DNA of 64,000 bases from contig NZ_SJEY01000001.1 in NCBI RefSeq assembly GCF_004761875.1, positions 186,001-250,000 of the forward strand. Reading direction: 5' to 3'. The position numbers were made by a program, and so were the translations under genes. Below, piece after piece: positions 53,075 to 61,423 of the stretch. Numbering within the stretch: position 1 is the stretch's first letter; each line of letters opens with the position of its first letter. The notes beneath the pieces were generated by a model. The model ran no database searches and was not told where the DNA came from. It saw only the letters and a list, made by a program, of their open reading frames with translations. This stretch comes from Roseovarius aestuariivivens. Its GTDB lineage: Bacteria; Pseudomonadota; Alphaproteobacteria; Rhodobacterales; Rhodobacteraceae.

Positions 53075-53762
53075 GAAAATGCGCCTGTTTTGCAAGGGTT
53101 TTGGGACATATGGGGTCCGCCGGCTGGTGGGCAAGGCCGCAATCGGGCTTTTCCTGTCGGCCGCTCCGGCGCTGGCCGATCCGGTGCGGATTCTGGCCTT
53201 TGGCGACAGCCTCACGCAGGGCTACGGTCTGATCGCGGACGAGGGATTCGTGCCGCAGCTTGACGCGTGGCTCGATGAAAACGGCGCCGAGGCCACCGTG
53301 GTCAATGGCGGCGTCTCGGGCGACACCACCGCAGGCGGCGCGGCCCGCGTCGACTGGAGCCTGACACCCGATATCGACGCCATGATCGTCACGCTTGGCG
53401 GCAATGACATGCTGCGCGGGCTTGATCCGGCCGAGGCGCGCAAGAACCTGGCCGCAATCCTTGACAGCGCGGCAGCACAGGATCTGCCGGTCCTGCTTGT
53501 CGGCATGACCGCGCCGGGCAATTTCGGCCCCGACTACAAGGCGTCGTTCGACGCGATCTATCCCGACCTCGCAGACACCTACAACACACTCTATTTCAGG
53601 GATTTCTTCGCCGGTCTGGGCGCGGGCGACCCGGCCTCTCTGCAACCCTATTTCCAGCCCGACGGCATCCATCCCAATGCCGAGGGCGTGGAAAAGATCG
53701 TCGCGGCGCTGGGCCCGAAAGTGCTGAAGCTGATCGCGGCGGCCAAAGGGCAGGGCAGCTGA
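53073..53762 (+). CDS. tesA: TesA-like GDSL/SGNH arylesterase or lysophospholipase
   Basis: A 229-residue exported SGNH hydrolase. A signal peptide ends around ALADP. Block I ILAFGDSLTQGYGL (nucleophile Ser), block II NGGVSGDTTAGG, block III LGGNDMLRG and block V GIHPNAEG give the full catalytic set. TesA enzymes hydrolyse thioesters and lysophospholipids in the periplasm. The start may be ATG 53073, overlapping the divergent ATPase gene's start, or ATG 53079 two codons later. Confidence 0.92.
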   Translation: MKMRLFCKGFGTYGVRRLVGKAAIGLFLSAAPALADPVRILAFGDSLTQGYGLIADEGFVPQLDAWLDENGAEATVVNGGVSGDTTAGGAARVDWSLTPDIDAMIVTLGGNDMLRGLDPAEARKNLAAILDSAAAQDLPVLLVGMTAPGNFGPDYKASFDAIYPDLADTYNTLYFRDFFAGLGAGDPASLQPYFQPDGIHPNAEGVEKIVAALGPKVLKLIAAAKGQGS

Positions 53763-53804
53763 CCCGGCACGCGCGCGGCGCGGCGGCGTCCAGGACCCTG
53801 CGCA

Positions 53805-53834
53805 AAAGAAAAGGGCCCCGCAAAGGGCCCTTCC
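53805..53834 (-). terminator. Terminator of cspA
   Basis: An 8-bp GC stem (53811-53818 with 53825-53832) is followed, on the minus strand, by TTTTCTTTTG. It is an intrinsic terminator for cspA, in the gap to the convergent tesA stop. Confidence 0.85.
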
Positions 53835-53855
53835 GGTGTCATATCGCGTGAAAGC

Positions 53856-54062
53856 TTACGCCAGAGCTAGATTCGTCGCCGAGCTGCGGCCGTCACGGCC
53901 GGCTTCGATGTCGAAGGTCACTTTCTGGTCGTCCCGCAGGCCGGTCAGACCGGCGCGCTCAACGGCAGAGATGTGCACGAACACGTCCTTGCCGCCCTCA
54001 TCGGGGGCGATAAATCCAAAACCTTTGGTTGCATTGAACCATTTCACGGTGCCACTGGCCAT
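53856..54062 (-). CDS. cspA: Cold-shock protein
   Basis: A 68-residue OB-fold nucleic-acid-binding protein with both RNP motifs: GTVKWFNATKGFGFI and DVFVHISA. RNA chaperone at low temperature or during growth changes. The ATG at 54062 has AAGGAGTAGACGG upstream. A long inverted repeat (54171-54201) lies in the region that could form its 5' leader. Confidence 0.97.
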   Translation of the reverse strand: MASGTVKWFNATKGFGFIAPDEGGKDVFVHISAVERAGLTGLRDDQKVTFDIEAGRDGRSSATNLALA

Positions 54063-54170
54063 CCGTCTACTCCTTAGAATTGCGCTGCCCGCGGAAGTGC
54101 GGCAGCCCGGCGTGTCAGTGCAAGATCGAATAACTGAGCCGGGTCTCGGAGCAGGGGTCGATAGAGGTAA

Positions 54171-54201
54171 CGTCGCACGCCCCATATGAGGGTGTGCGAC
54201 G
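54171..54201. repeat. Long inverted repeat upstream of cspA
   Basis: A 12-bp stem (54171-54182 with 54190-54201, one G-T pair) with loop CATATGA lies 109 bases upstream of the cspA start and 33 bases after the end of the L,D-transpeptidase gene. No T-run follows on the minus strand, so it is not an obvious terminator. It could be part of a structured cspA leader or a binding site. Confidence 0.4.
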
Positions 54202-54233
54202 CGAAAATCAAGGGAATTCGCAGATGCGGCGTC

Positions 54234-54788
54234 TTACAGAACGGTGACGACCGTCCCCACCGGCACACGCTCATAAAGATCGATCACGTGGTCGTTGATC
54301 ATCCGGATGCACCCGTTCGACACCGACCGGCCGATCGACCGCGGCGCCGTCGTGCCGTGGATCCGGAAATACGTGTCGCGCCCGTTCTGGAAGAGGTACA
54401 GCGCGCGCGCGCCAAGCGGGTTGCCGGGCCCGCCGGGCTGGACATAATCGTTGTCCTTGAACCGGCCATAGGTCTGCGGCTCACGCTCGATCATCTCCTG
54501 CGTCGGGCGCCAGGTGGGCCATTTCTTCTTGACATCGATGGTCGCGGTGCCGGTGAATTCCAGGCCGGCCTTGCCGACGCCCACGCCGTACCGGCGGGCA
54601 CGCCCCGGCTCGGTGATGTAATACAGAAAATGCGCCCGCGGCAGGATAAGCAGCTGTCCGGGCGCGTATTTGCGCGAAATCGCCACTTCCTGCGGCATGA
54701 ATTTCGAATCCAGCTCAAAGGCCCGCGCCGCGGCTGGCAGCATCGCGGCAGCAAGACCCGTGGCCACGAATTGGCGTCGGTCGATCAT
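54234..54788 (-). CDS. L,D-transpeptidase
   Basis: A 184-residue exported YkuD-type peptidoglycan cross-linking enzyme. A Tat-like or Sec signal (DRRQFVATGLAAAMLPAAARA) leads to the catalytic domain with HGTTAPRSIGRSVSNGCIRM, containing the His and Cys of the HxxxxxxxxxxGCxR motif. Probably forms 3-3 crosslinks or attaches lipoproteins. Start ATG 54788. Confidence 0.93.
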   Translation of the reverse strand: MIDRRQFVATGLAAAMLPAAARAFELDSKFMPQEVAISRKYAPGQLLILPRAHFLYYITEPGRARRYGVGVGKAGLEFTGTATIDVKKKWPTWRPTQEMIEREPQTYGRFKDNDYVQPGGPGNPLGARALYLFQNGRDTYFRIHGTTAPRSIGRSVSNGCIRMINDHVIDLYERVPVGTVVTVL

Positions 54789-54849
54789 GATCGGTCTTCC
54801 CCTCAAAAAATCGTCAATCCTGTCAAGTGGCAATAATCTGCCACCGTCT

Positions 54850-54882
54850 CCAAAAAAAATCAAAACCCGGTGAGCCGGGTCG
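54850..54882 (-). terminator. Terminator of the geranylgeranyl-reductase-like gene
   Basis: On the minus strand a short stem (54875-54880 with 54865-54870, loop CTCA) is followed by TTTTGATTTTTTTT, a good intrinsic terminator 30 bases after the stop. Confidence 0.85.
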
Positions 54883-54910
54883 TTTCAACGACTGGCGTGG
54901 CGTTTCGGTG

Positions 54911-56077
54911 TCACCCGGCCCTGCCGCGCGTCACAAGGTGGCGCGTGATCTTGCCGGGCAGCCGCACCAGCACCCGCGACAGGATCGCGGGATAGCTCGT
55001 ATCCCCCGATAAAAGATGCATATACGCGCGTTTCAAGCCGCGTGACGCCGCGAAACTTCGCGCAAAGAACGGCTGCAGCCGTCGTGAGAACATGAGCGGA
55101 CGCAGCATGCGGGCCTGCGCGATCGACGTCCGGATGGGCCGTGTCGCCGCGCGGTAATACCCCGCCGCCAGGATGGGACGGCCCTCGCGGATCGCCCGAG
55201 CGCCCACCTCTGCGGCCAGCGCGCCCGACTCGATGGCATAGCCGATCCCCTCGCCGGTCAGCGGATCGACGAATCCCGCCGCATCACCGGCCAAAAGCAC
55301 GTTTTCCCGCCCGGGCCGGGTCTTGGCTTCGCCGAAAGGCAGGAAATGTCCCTTCACCTTCGCCCCCTCGGGCAGGGTCAGCTTCGCGCGATAGGCCGCC
55401 AGCGCCGCGCCCATATCCGCGTTGCGCGCCTGGATCCCGCCTAGCCCCACCGTCGTGCTGCGGCTCTTGGGAAAGACCCAGCCATAGCCCCAGTCGGCGG
55501 CGGCGAAATCGATGCGCAGGGGCGTGTCCTCGTCCGGCATCTCGCTCGGCGCCTCGATTTCAAGCGCGAAACCGATTTTTTCAGGGTCGAAGGCGCGCCC
55601 GAAAAGCGCCTTGGCCACGAAGCTCTGCACCCCGTCCGCGCCGATCAGAACGCCATAGCGCAGCACCTGGCCGCCCTCCAGCGTGACGGTGTTGTGCTCA
55701 AGATCGAGGTTTTCGACCCGTCGCCCGGTGAAATCCGTCGCCCCCGCCTTGATCGCGCGGGCGTAAAGCAGCCGGTCGAAATCCCACCGCATGGTAAGGT
55801 GAACCGGCGGCACATCGTCGAGCCGCCCCAGATCGTCCGCACCCAGATGAAACGTGAAGTTCTTGCGCGTCTCGAACAGCCCGGGAATGAGATCGAGATC
55901 GAAGACCTCTTTCAAATGCGCCGCACACCGCCCCGTCACCAGCCCCCCGCACAGCTTCGCCCGCGGAAACACCGCCTTGTCCACCAAGGCCACGCTGAGG
56001 CCCCGTTTCCGCGCCGTCACCGCCGATGCAGCACCAGCGGGGCCGGCCCCGATGATCACGATGTCGAAGGTTTGCAT
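54911..56077 (-). CDS. Geranylgeranyl reductase family FAD oxidoreductase
   Basis: A 388-residue flavoprotein. FAD is bound by the N-terminal IVIIGAGPAGAASAVTARKRGLS and by LLAGDAAGFVDPLTGEGIGYAIESG. The segment FPRAKLCGGLVTGRC contains the Cys typical of the geranylgeranyl reductase/lycopene cyclase-like group. No photosynthesis genes are nearby in the window, so a role in isoprenoid lipid or quinone-tail reduction is possible but not shown. Start ATG 56077. Confidence 0.9.
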   Translation of the reverse strand: MQTFDIVIIGAGPAGAASAVTARKRGLSVALVDKAVFPRAKLCGGLVTGRCAAHLKEVFDLDLIPGLFETRKNFTFHLGADDLGRLDDVPPVHLTMRWDFDRLLYARAIKAGATDFTGRRVENLDLEHNTVTLEGGQVLRYGVLIGADGVQSFVAKALFGRAFDPEKIGFALEIEAPSEMPDEDTPLRIDFAAADWGYGWVFPKSRSTTVGLGGIQARNADMGAALAAYRAKLTLPEGAKVKGHFLPFGEAKTRPGRENVLLAGDAAGFVDPLTGEGIGYAIESGALAAEVGARAIREGRPILAAGYYRAATRPIRTSIAQARMLRPLMFSRRLQPFFARSFAASRGLKRAYMHLLSGDTSYPAILSRVLVRLPGKITRHLVTRGRAG

Positions 56078-56364
56078 GGTAAAATCCAGCTTTGTCCGGG
56101 TGTCTTGTGACCCAGCCCACGCCAACGATCAACAGCGCAAACGGTCGCTATTCACACCCGCGCGGTGTCAAGGCCGAAGGCCGCCGCGCGATCGCCAGAC
56201 CGCCCGAACGGGCTGGCGATTGGATGCCGTTGGCGCGCCGCTCAAATCTCGTGCGGACACATCAGCATAAAGCGCGTCGTTCATCCGTCGGATCGCCATC
56301 CCGCGGTCTGGCCATCGCGCGGCTAAGCAATCCTGAGCTACTCAGTTCTGCCGTGTCGAAAGAT

Positions 56365-56937
56365 TCAAAGTACCAGTGGTCTTTGATCTGTTTTATCATG
56401 GGCGAGCAGAGTTTCATCTGTCGAATATTTGATAATTTTTTTCCGAAGTTTTTCTTTACATCCGGATCTTGATAACGCCGATAAACTGCCAAAGATCTCG
56501 GTTTTGTCGACTTCTGGTTCTTGAGCCTCCGGATACATCTCGAAATACCAAACTTGAAAAACCTGAACGGCAATTGGCAAAGGTAATCTTGCGCTCGCAT
56601 AATCGTACCATACAATAAACAGCATATGGTCATTTGCGATATCAGAGAAATCAGCCAGCTCTTTTTCGGGCAGGCGCAAAGAACCGTCGAGATGACGCGC
56701 ATGTTTAATCGCATTCCAATCGCGATTTCTCAATTGTCGGATATAGCGTATAGATTTCTCTGGAAATGTTTTGAGAATTTGATCGTTGAACGTCTCCCCT
56801 GACGTTTGTCTGGCCAGTTCAGCCGCATGTTCTCCCGCTGTACTTGCAAGACAATACACAGAAAACGGATCTTTGTCGTTGATGAAAAGATCCGTTGCAA
56901 CGCCGAGAAGGCGACGCACTAGTTCTTGTCGTTCCAT
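56365..56937 (-). CDS. AT-rich hypothetical protein, HEPN-like
   Basis: A 190-residue helical protein. Segments such as FSVYCLASTAGEHAAELARQ and the motif RNRDWNAIKHARHLDG recall a widespread uncharacterised family whose members have a similar RN...KHA motif. RDWNAIKH fits the R-polar-x(4-6)-H pattern of HEPN RNases loosely. The gene is clearly richer in A and T than its neighbours, with Lys-rich codon use, suggesting recent acquisition. It starts four bases after the stop of ettA on the same strand. A 287-base gap to the next gene holds an inverted repeat at 56191-56220. Confidence 0.6.
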   Translation of the reverse strand: MERQELVRRLLGVATDLFINDKDPFSVYCLASTAGEHAAELARQTSGETFNDQILKTFPEKSIRYIRQLRNRDWNAIKHARHLDGSLRLPEKELADFSDIANDHMLFIVWYDYASARLPLPIAVQVFQVWYFEMYPEAQEPEVDKTEIFGSLSALSRSGCKEKLRKKIIKYSTDETLLAHDKTDQRPLVL

Positions 56938-56941
56938 CAAT

Positions 56942-58597
56942 CTAGCGCGCAAACTTCTTGTGCTTGATCCGCTTTGGCTCCAGCGCGTCGGGGCCCAGCC
57001 GGCGCTTCTTGTCTTCCTCATAGTCCTCGAAGTTGCCCTCGAACCATTCCACATGCGCCTCGCCCTCGAAGGCCAGGATATGCGTGCAGATCCGGTCGAG
57101 GAAGAACCGGTCGTGGCTGATCACCACCGCACAGCCCGCGAAATCCACCAGCGCGTCTTCCAGCGCGCGCAGCGTCTCCACGTCCAGATCGTTCGTCGGC
57201 TCGTCGAGCAGGAGCACATTGCCGCCCTCTTTCAGAAGCCGCGCCATATGCACCCGGTTCCGCTCACCGCCAGAGAGCAGCGACACCTTCTTCTGCTGGT
57301 CGCCGCCCTTGAAGTTGAAGGCCGAGCAATAGGCGCGGGAATTCATCTGCGCGTCGCCCAGCTGAATGACCTCGGCCCCGCCGGTGATCGCCTCCCACAC
57401 CGTCTCGCCGTCCTTCAGATCATCGCGTGACTGATCCACATAAGAAAGCTGCACCGTGTCGCCGTACTCCACCGTGCCCGCGTCGGGCTTCTCTTGCCCC
57501 GTGAGCACCTTGAAGAGCGTCGATTTACCGGCCCCGTTCGGCCCGATCACGCCCACGATGCCCCCCGGAGGCAGAGAAAAACTCAGATCCTCGATCAAAA
57601 GTTTGTCGCCCATCGCCTTTTTCAGGCCCTCGACCTCGATCACCTTGTTGCCAAGGCGCGGGCCGTTCGGGATGACGATCTGCGCGCGCGCGATCTTCTC
57701 GCGCTCCGACTGGTTGGCCAGCTCGTTATAACGCTCGATCCGGGCCTTCTGCTTGGACTGGCGCGCCTTGGCGCCCTGCCGCATCCACTCCAGTTCCCGC
57801 TCCAGCGTCTTCTGCCGGCTCTTGTCTTCGCGCGCTTCCTGCGACAGCCGCTTGGCCTTCTGCTCGAGCCAGCTGGAATAATTGCCCTCGTAAGGCACCC
57901 CGCGCCCGCGATCGAGCTCAAGGATCCAGCCGGTGATATCGTCGAGGAAATACCGGTCGTGCGTGACGATCAGGATTGTGCCCTTGTAGTCGATGAGATG
58001 CTGCTGCAGCCACGCGATCGTCTCGGCATCCAGATGGTTCGTCGGCTCGTCCAGAAGCAGCATGTCCGGCGCTTCCAGAAGCAGCTTACACAGCGCCACC
58101 CGGCGCTTTTCCCCGCCCGAAAGAGAGGTGACATCCGCGTCGTCCGGCGGACAGCGCAGCGCCTCCATGCTCACGTCGATCTGTGCGTCGAGATCCCAGA
58201 GGTTCTGGCTGTCGATCTCGTCCTGCAGCTGCGCCATCTCGTCGGCGGTCTCGTCGGAATAATTCATGGCCAGCTCGTTGAACCGGTCGAGCTTGGCCTT
58301 CTTCTCGGCCACGCCCAGCATCACGTTCTCGCGCACCGTCAAAGACGCGTCGAGCTCGGGTTCCTGCGGCAGGTAGCCCACCTTGGCGCCTTCCGCGGCC
58401 CAGGCCTCGCCCGAGAAATCCGTGTCGAGCCCCGCCATGATCTTCATCAGCGTGGATTTACCTGCGCCGTTCACGCCCACGACGCCGATCTTCACGCCGG
58501 GAAGAAAGCTCAGGTGGATATTCTCGAAGCACTTCTTGCCGCCGGGATAGGTCTTGGAGACCCCCTGCATGTGATAGACGTACTGGTAGGATGCCAT
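56942..58597 (-). CDS. ettA: Energy-dependent translational throttle ABC-F ATPase
   Basis: A 551-residue cytosolic ABC-F protein that binds the ribosomal E site and couples translation initiation to energy charge. Two ATPase domains: Walker A GVNGAGKSTLMK and GPNGAGKSTLFK, signatures SLSGGEKRRVALCKL and LLSGGERNRVHMARL, Walker B LLLDEPTNHLD and LLLDEPTNDLD. The arm and linker (RLSQEAREDKSRQKTLEREL) and the C-terminal basic KRIKHKKFAR are EttA-like. ATG 58597. Confidence 0.95.
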   Translation of the reverse strand: MASYQYVYHMQGVSKTYPGGKKCFENIHLSFLPGVKIGVVGVNGAGKSTLMKIMAGLDTDFSGEAWAAEGAKVGYLPQEPELDASLTVRENVMLGVAEKKAKLDRFNELAMNYSDETADEMAQLQDEIDSQNLWDLDAQIDVSMEALRCPPDDADVTSLSGGEKRRVALCKLLLEAPDMLLLDEPTNHLDAETIAWLQQHLIDYKGTILIVTHDRYFLDDITGWILELDRGRGVPYEGNYSSWLEQKAKRLSQEAREDKSRQKTLERELEWMRQGAKARQSKQKARIERYNELANQSEREKIARAQIVIPNGPRLGNKVIEVEGLKKAMGDKLLIEDLSFSLPPGGIVGVIGPNGAGKSTLFKVLTGQEKPDAGTVEYGDTVQLSYVDQSRDDLKDGETVWEAITGGAEVIQLGDAQMNSRAYCSAFNFKGGDQQKKVSLLSGGERNRVHMARLLKEGGNVLLLDEPTNDLDVETLRALEDALVDFAGCAVVISHDRFFLDRICTHILAFEGEAHVEWFEGNFEDYEEDKKRRLGPDALEPKRIKHKKFAR

Positions 58598-58709
58598 GAT
58601 GCCTTTTCCTCGCCAAAGGGAACTGCCCTTCTCATTCATCCTGTCCCATACTAGGCGTGAGGCGCGAATTCAAACGGGGAAATGCCCGCTGCGCACGGCG
58701 CCCGCCGGC

Positions 58710-60629
58710 TCAGCCGTGCCAGTCCTGCCGCGCCGCGCCAGGCGCGCGTGCCAAAAGCCGCTCGGGCGCGGCGCCGTGGGTTTTCAGCCAGTCGATCATG
58801 GCCGCCACCGGCATCGGTCGGGCCAGCCCGAATCCCTGGATCATCGGGCATTTCGCGGCCCGCAGCACCTCGACCTGCACGGGCCGTTCCACCCCTTCGG
58901 CGACCACATTGGTGCCCAGCCGCCGGCACAGCGCGATCACCGCGCGCACGATGTCGCGGGCGCGGGCGTCCTCGGGCAGGCGCGCCACCAGCGACCTGTC
59001 GAGCTTGATCGCGTCGATCTCGATCGCCGACATATGCGCAAGCCCGGCATAGCCGGTGCCGAAATCGTCAAGCGCCACTTTCGCCCCCAGCCGTTTGAGC
59101 CGCTCCACCGCCTGGCTTACCGCACAATCGGCGCGCTCCATGATCGCCGTCTCGGTGATCTCCACGCACAGCGCCGCCGCCGAAAGGCCGCGCGACTGCA
59201 CGGCCCAGTCCAGCAGGCCGGGATAATTGGCATCCGCAAGGATCTCGGCCGAGACGTTGATCGCAAGCCCGAGCTCGGGAAATCCCGCCTCGCGAAGCCG
59301 CACCAGCGCGTCGAGCGACAGGTTGAGCGCCTGGTAATCCAGCTCGGCCAGCACGCCCGCGCGCCGCGCCACGGCTAGGAATTCGCCCGGGCTCAGCTGG
59401 CCCAGCTTCGGATGGTTCCAGCGCAGCAAGGCCTCGCAGCCGGTGATGCGCCCGCGCTGCAGGTGCATCTGCGGTTGCAGGTGGATCTCGAACGCCTCCT
59501 CGGCCAACGCGGTGCGGATGTCGCGCGCAAGCTGGTTGCGATCGGTCTGGGCGCGGCCCAGTTCCGGCGCATAGCTCACGATCTGACCTCGGCCGCGTTC
59601 CTTCGCGGCGTAAAGCGCCTGGTCGGCCTGCGTGATCAGCGTCTCACCCCGGCTGACCCCCGTTTCGGCAAGGCTCGCCCCGATGGAACAGCCGATGCGG
59701 ATGCTCTGATCGCGCCAGCGCAACGGCTGATTGACCGCGCGCAGGATCCGCTCGGCCCGGCTCAGAAGGGCGGCCTGCGTGCCGACGCGCTGGCACACCA
59801 GCAGAAATTCGTCGCCACCGGTGCGGCAGGCAAGGTCCCGCGTGCCGCTCGCCGCGCGCAGCGCGCGCGCCACATGCACCAGCGTCGCGTCGCCGGCACC
59901 GTGGCCCAGCGTGTCGTTGATTTCCTTGAACTTATCGAGATCAAGCTGCAGCACGCCCAGTTCCCGGCGCGCCAGCGCATGCTTCGCCAGATCGGATTGC
60001 AGATAGGCCGTCAGCCGCTTGCGGTTGGCCAGCCCCGTCAGGTCGTCGTGATGCGCGGCATGCTGCAGCTCGACCTTGGTGGCGCGCAGCTTGCGCTCGG
60101 TCTCGATCTGCTCGGTCACGTCGCGGCAGCTGATCGCGACCATTTCCTCGGGCATCGTCGCCACGTCCGGCCCCTCTGCGGCACAGCTGGCGCAGGGCGC
60201 GGGCCGCTCGATCAGGGTAAAGCTCTGCTGGTTCCAGAACAGGCTGCCGTCGCGCCGTTTCTGGCGCGCAATCACATAGCGCTCGAAGATCGTGCTGTCC
60301 GTGTCGTAGCGAAAATTATCAAGCTGTTCCGGCGTTCCGGCCTCTTCGTCGGGCTGCACCCGTGTCACGCCGCGCTGGCCGGCCACCTCGTTCAGCTGCC
60401 AGCCGAACATCGCTTCGGCGGCCGGGTTCATCCAGCGCACCCGCCCGTCGAGATCCTGCACGACAAGCGCGTCGCGCCCGCGCAGCAAAAGCTGCAGGCA
60501 AAACGCGCCCGTTCCCCTGCCGCAGGGCGGCGCGGAAGGTCTCTGGCCGGTGATGTCTGATCCGTCGGGCACGAGGCGGGATCCTGTCGGTTGCAAACTC
60601 GCCCGACCCTGACGCGCGCGTGTTAACAA
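58710..60629 (-). CDS. PAS-GGDEF-EAL c-di-GMP signalling protein
   Basis: A cytosolic (no clear membrane segment) 639-residue protein. A PAS domain (DGRVRWMNPAAEAMFGWQLNEV) lies near the N-terminus, then GGDEF with intact active site (CRTGGDEFLLV) and EAL with EALLRW and DDFGTGYAGLAHM. Both synthesis and breakdown of cyclic di-GMP are possible. The start is uncertain: TTG 60629 has no good ribosome site; GTG 60572 (VPDGSD) is an alternative removing 19 residues. Confidence 0.9.
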   Translation of the reverse strand: MLTRARQGRASLQPTGSRLVPDGSDITGQRPSAPPCGRGTGAFCLQLLLRGRDALVVQDLDGRVRWMNPAAEAMFGWQLNEVAGQRGVTRVQPDEEAGTPEQLDNFRYDTDSTIFERYVIARQKRRDGSLFWNQQSFTLIERPAPCASCAAEGPDVATMPEEMVAISCRDVTEQIETERKLRATKVELQHAAHHDDLTGLANRKRLTAYLQSDLAKHALARRELGVLQLDLDKFKEINDTLGHGAGDATLVHVARALRAASGTRDLACRTGGDEFLLVCQRVGTQAALLSRAERILRAVNQPLRWRDQSIRIGCSIGASLAETGVSRGETLITQADQALYAAKERGRGQIVSYAPELGRAQTDRNQLARDIRTALAEEAFEIHLQPQMHLQRGRITGCEALLRWNHPKLGQLSPGEFLAVARRAGVLAELDYQALNLSLDALVRLREAGFPELGLAINVSAEILADANYPGLLDWAVQSRGLSAAALCVEITETAIMERADCAVSQAVERLKRLGAKVALDDFGTGYAGLAHMSAIEIDAIKLDRSLVARLPEDARARDIVRAVIALCRRLGTNVVAEGVERPVQVEVLRAAKCPMIQGFGLARPMPVAAMIDWLKTHGAAPERLLARAPGAARQDWHG

Positions 60630-60747
60630 GCCGTCGCTGCCCGGCCCGCGAAATGGCTAAAATTGCAGGCACCACTCGGGCGCGGATCGGCCCCGCGCAG
60701 GCCGGAAAGGGCTGGACATCCGCCCGCCCGACCGCGAAAGGAAAACC

Positions 60748-61362
60748 ATGCGCTATGCATTGCCCCTTTCGCGTCCCGGCCAGGTGATCGGCCTGCTCGG
60801 CGGCTCCTTTGACCCGCCGCATGCGGGCCATACGCATATCTCGCGCGAGGCGCTGCGCCGCTTCGGGCTCGACGCCGTGTGGTGGCTGGTCAGCCCCGGA
60901 AATCCGCTCAAGGCCCACGGACCGGCCCCTCTGGCGCGGCGCCTGGCGGCCTGCCGTGCGCTGATCGACCATCCGCGCATCCATGTCAGCGATCTGGAGG
61001 CGCAGGCCGGCACGCGCTACACCGCGCAGACGCTTGCGCGGCTGCAGACGGCTTGTCCGGACCGGCGCTTCGTCTGGCTCATGGGGGCCGACAACCTTGC
61101 GCAACTCGACCGCTGGCAGGACTGGCGCGAGATCGTGGCGCGCGTGCCCATGGGGGTGCTGGCCCGGCCCGGCCAGCGCATCTCGGCACGCATGTCGAAG
61201 GCCGCGCGCATCTTTCGCGCCGCCCGGATCCCGGCACGCCACAGCCACCTTCTCGGCCGGGCCGACCCGCCGACCTGGTGCTTCGTCAACGTGCCGATGC
61301 TGGCGCAATCCTCCTCGGCGATCCGCGCGCGCGGCGACTGGGGCGGGATGCCGTCGGGCTAA
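60748..61362 (+). CDS. nadD: Nicotinate-nucleotide adenylyltransferase
   Basis: A 204-residue enzyme making deamido-NAD from nicotinate mononucleotide and ATP. The nucleotidyltransferase motif [17 protein letters not shown] and the C-terminal [11 protein letters not shown] (ISSTxIR-like) are both present. ATG 60748 follows GAAAGGAAAACC. In alphaproteobacteria the ribosomal silencing factor RsfS often follows; here a PBP4-type peptidase follows. Confidence 0.93.
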   Translation: MRYALPLSRPGQVIGLLGGSFDPPHAGHTHISREALRRFGLDAVWWLVSPGNPLKAHGPAPLARRLAACRALIDHPRIHVSDLEAQAGTRYTAQTLARLQTACPDRRFVWLMGADNLAQLDRWQDWREIVARVPMGVLARPGQRISARMSKAARIFRAARIPARHSHLLGRADPPTWCFVNVPMLAQSSSAIRARGDWGGMPSG

Positions 61363-61423
61363 GTCACCCTGGACGGGTAATTGCTGATTGTCTGTGCCGC
61401 CCGGCTTGGGTTAACTGGCCTCC

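Noticed and set aside
56191-56220. Inverted repeat in the gap upstream of the geranylgeranyl-reductase-like gene as a terminator
   Set aside because: The 8-bp outer stem is good but has an internal bulge and no T-run on either strand; its role is unclear.
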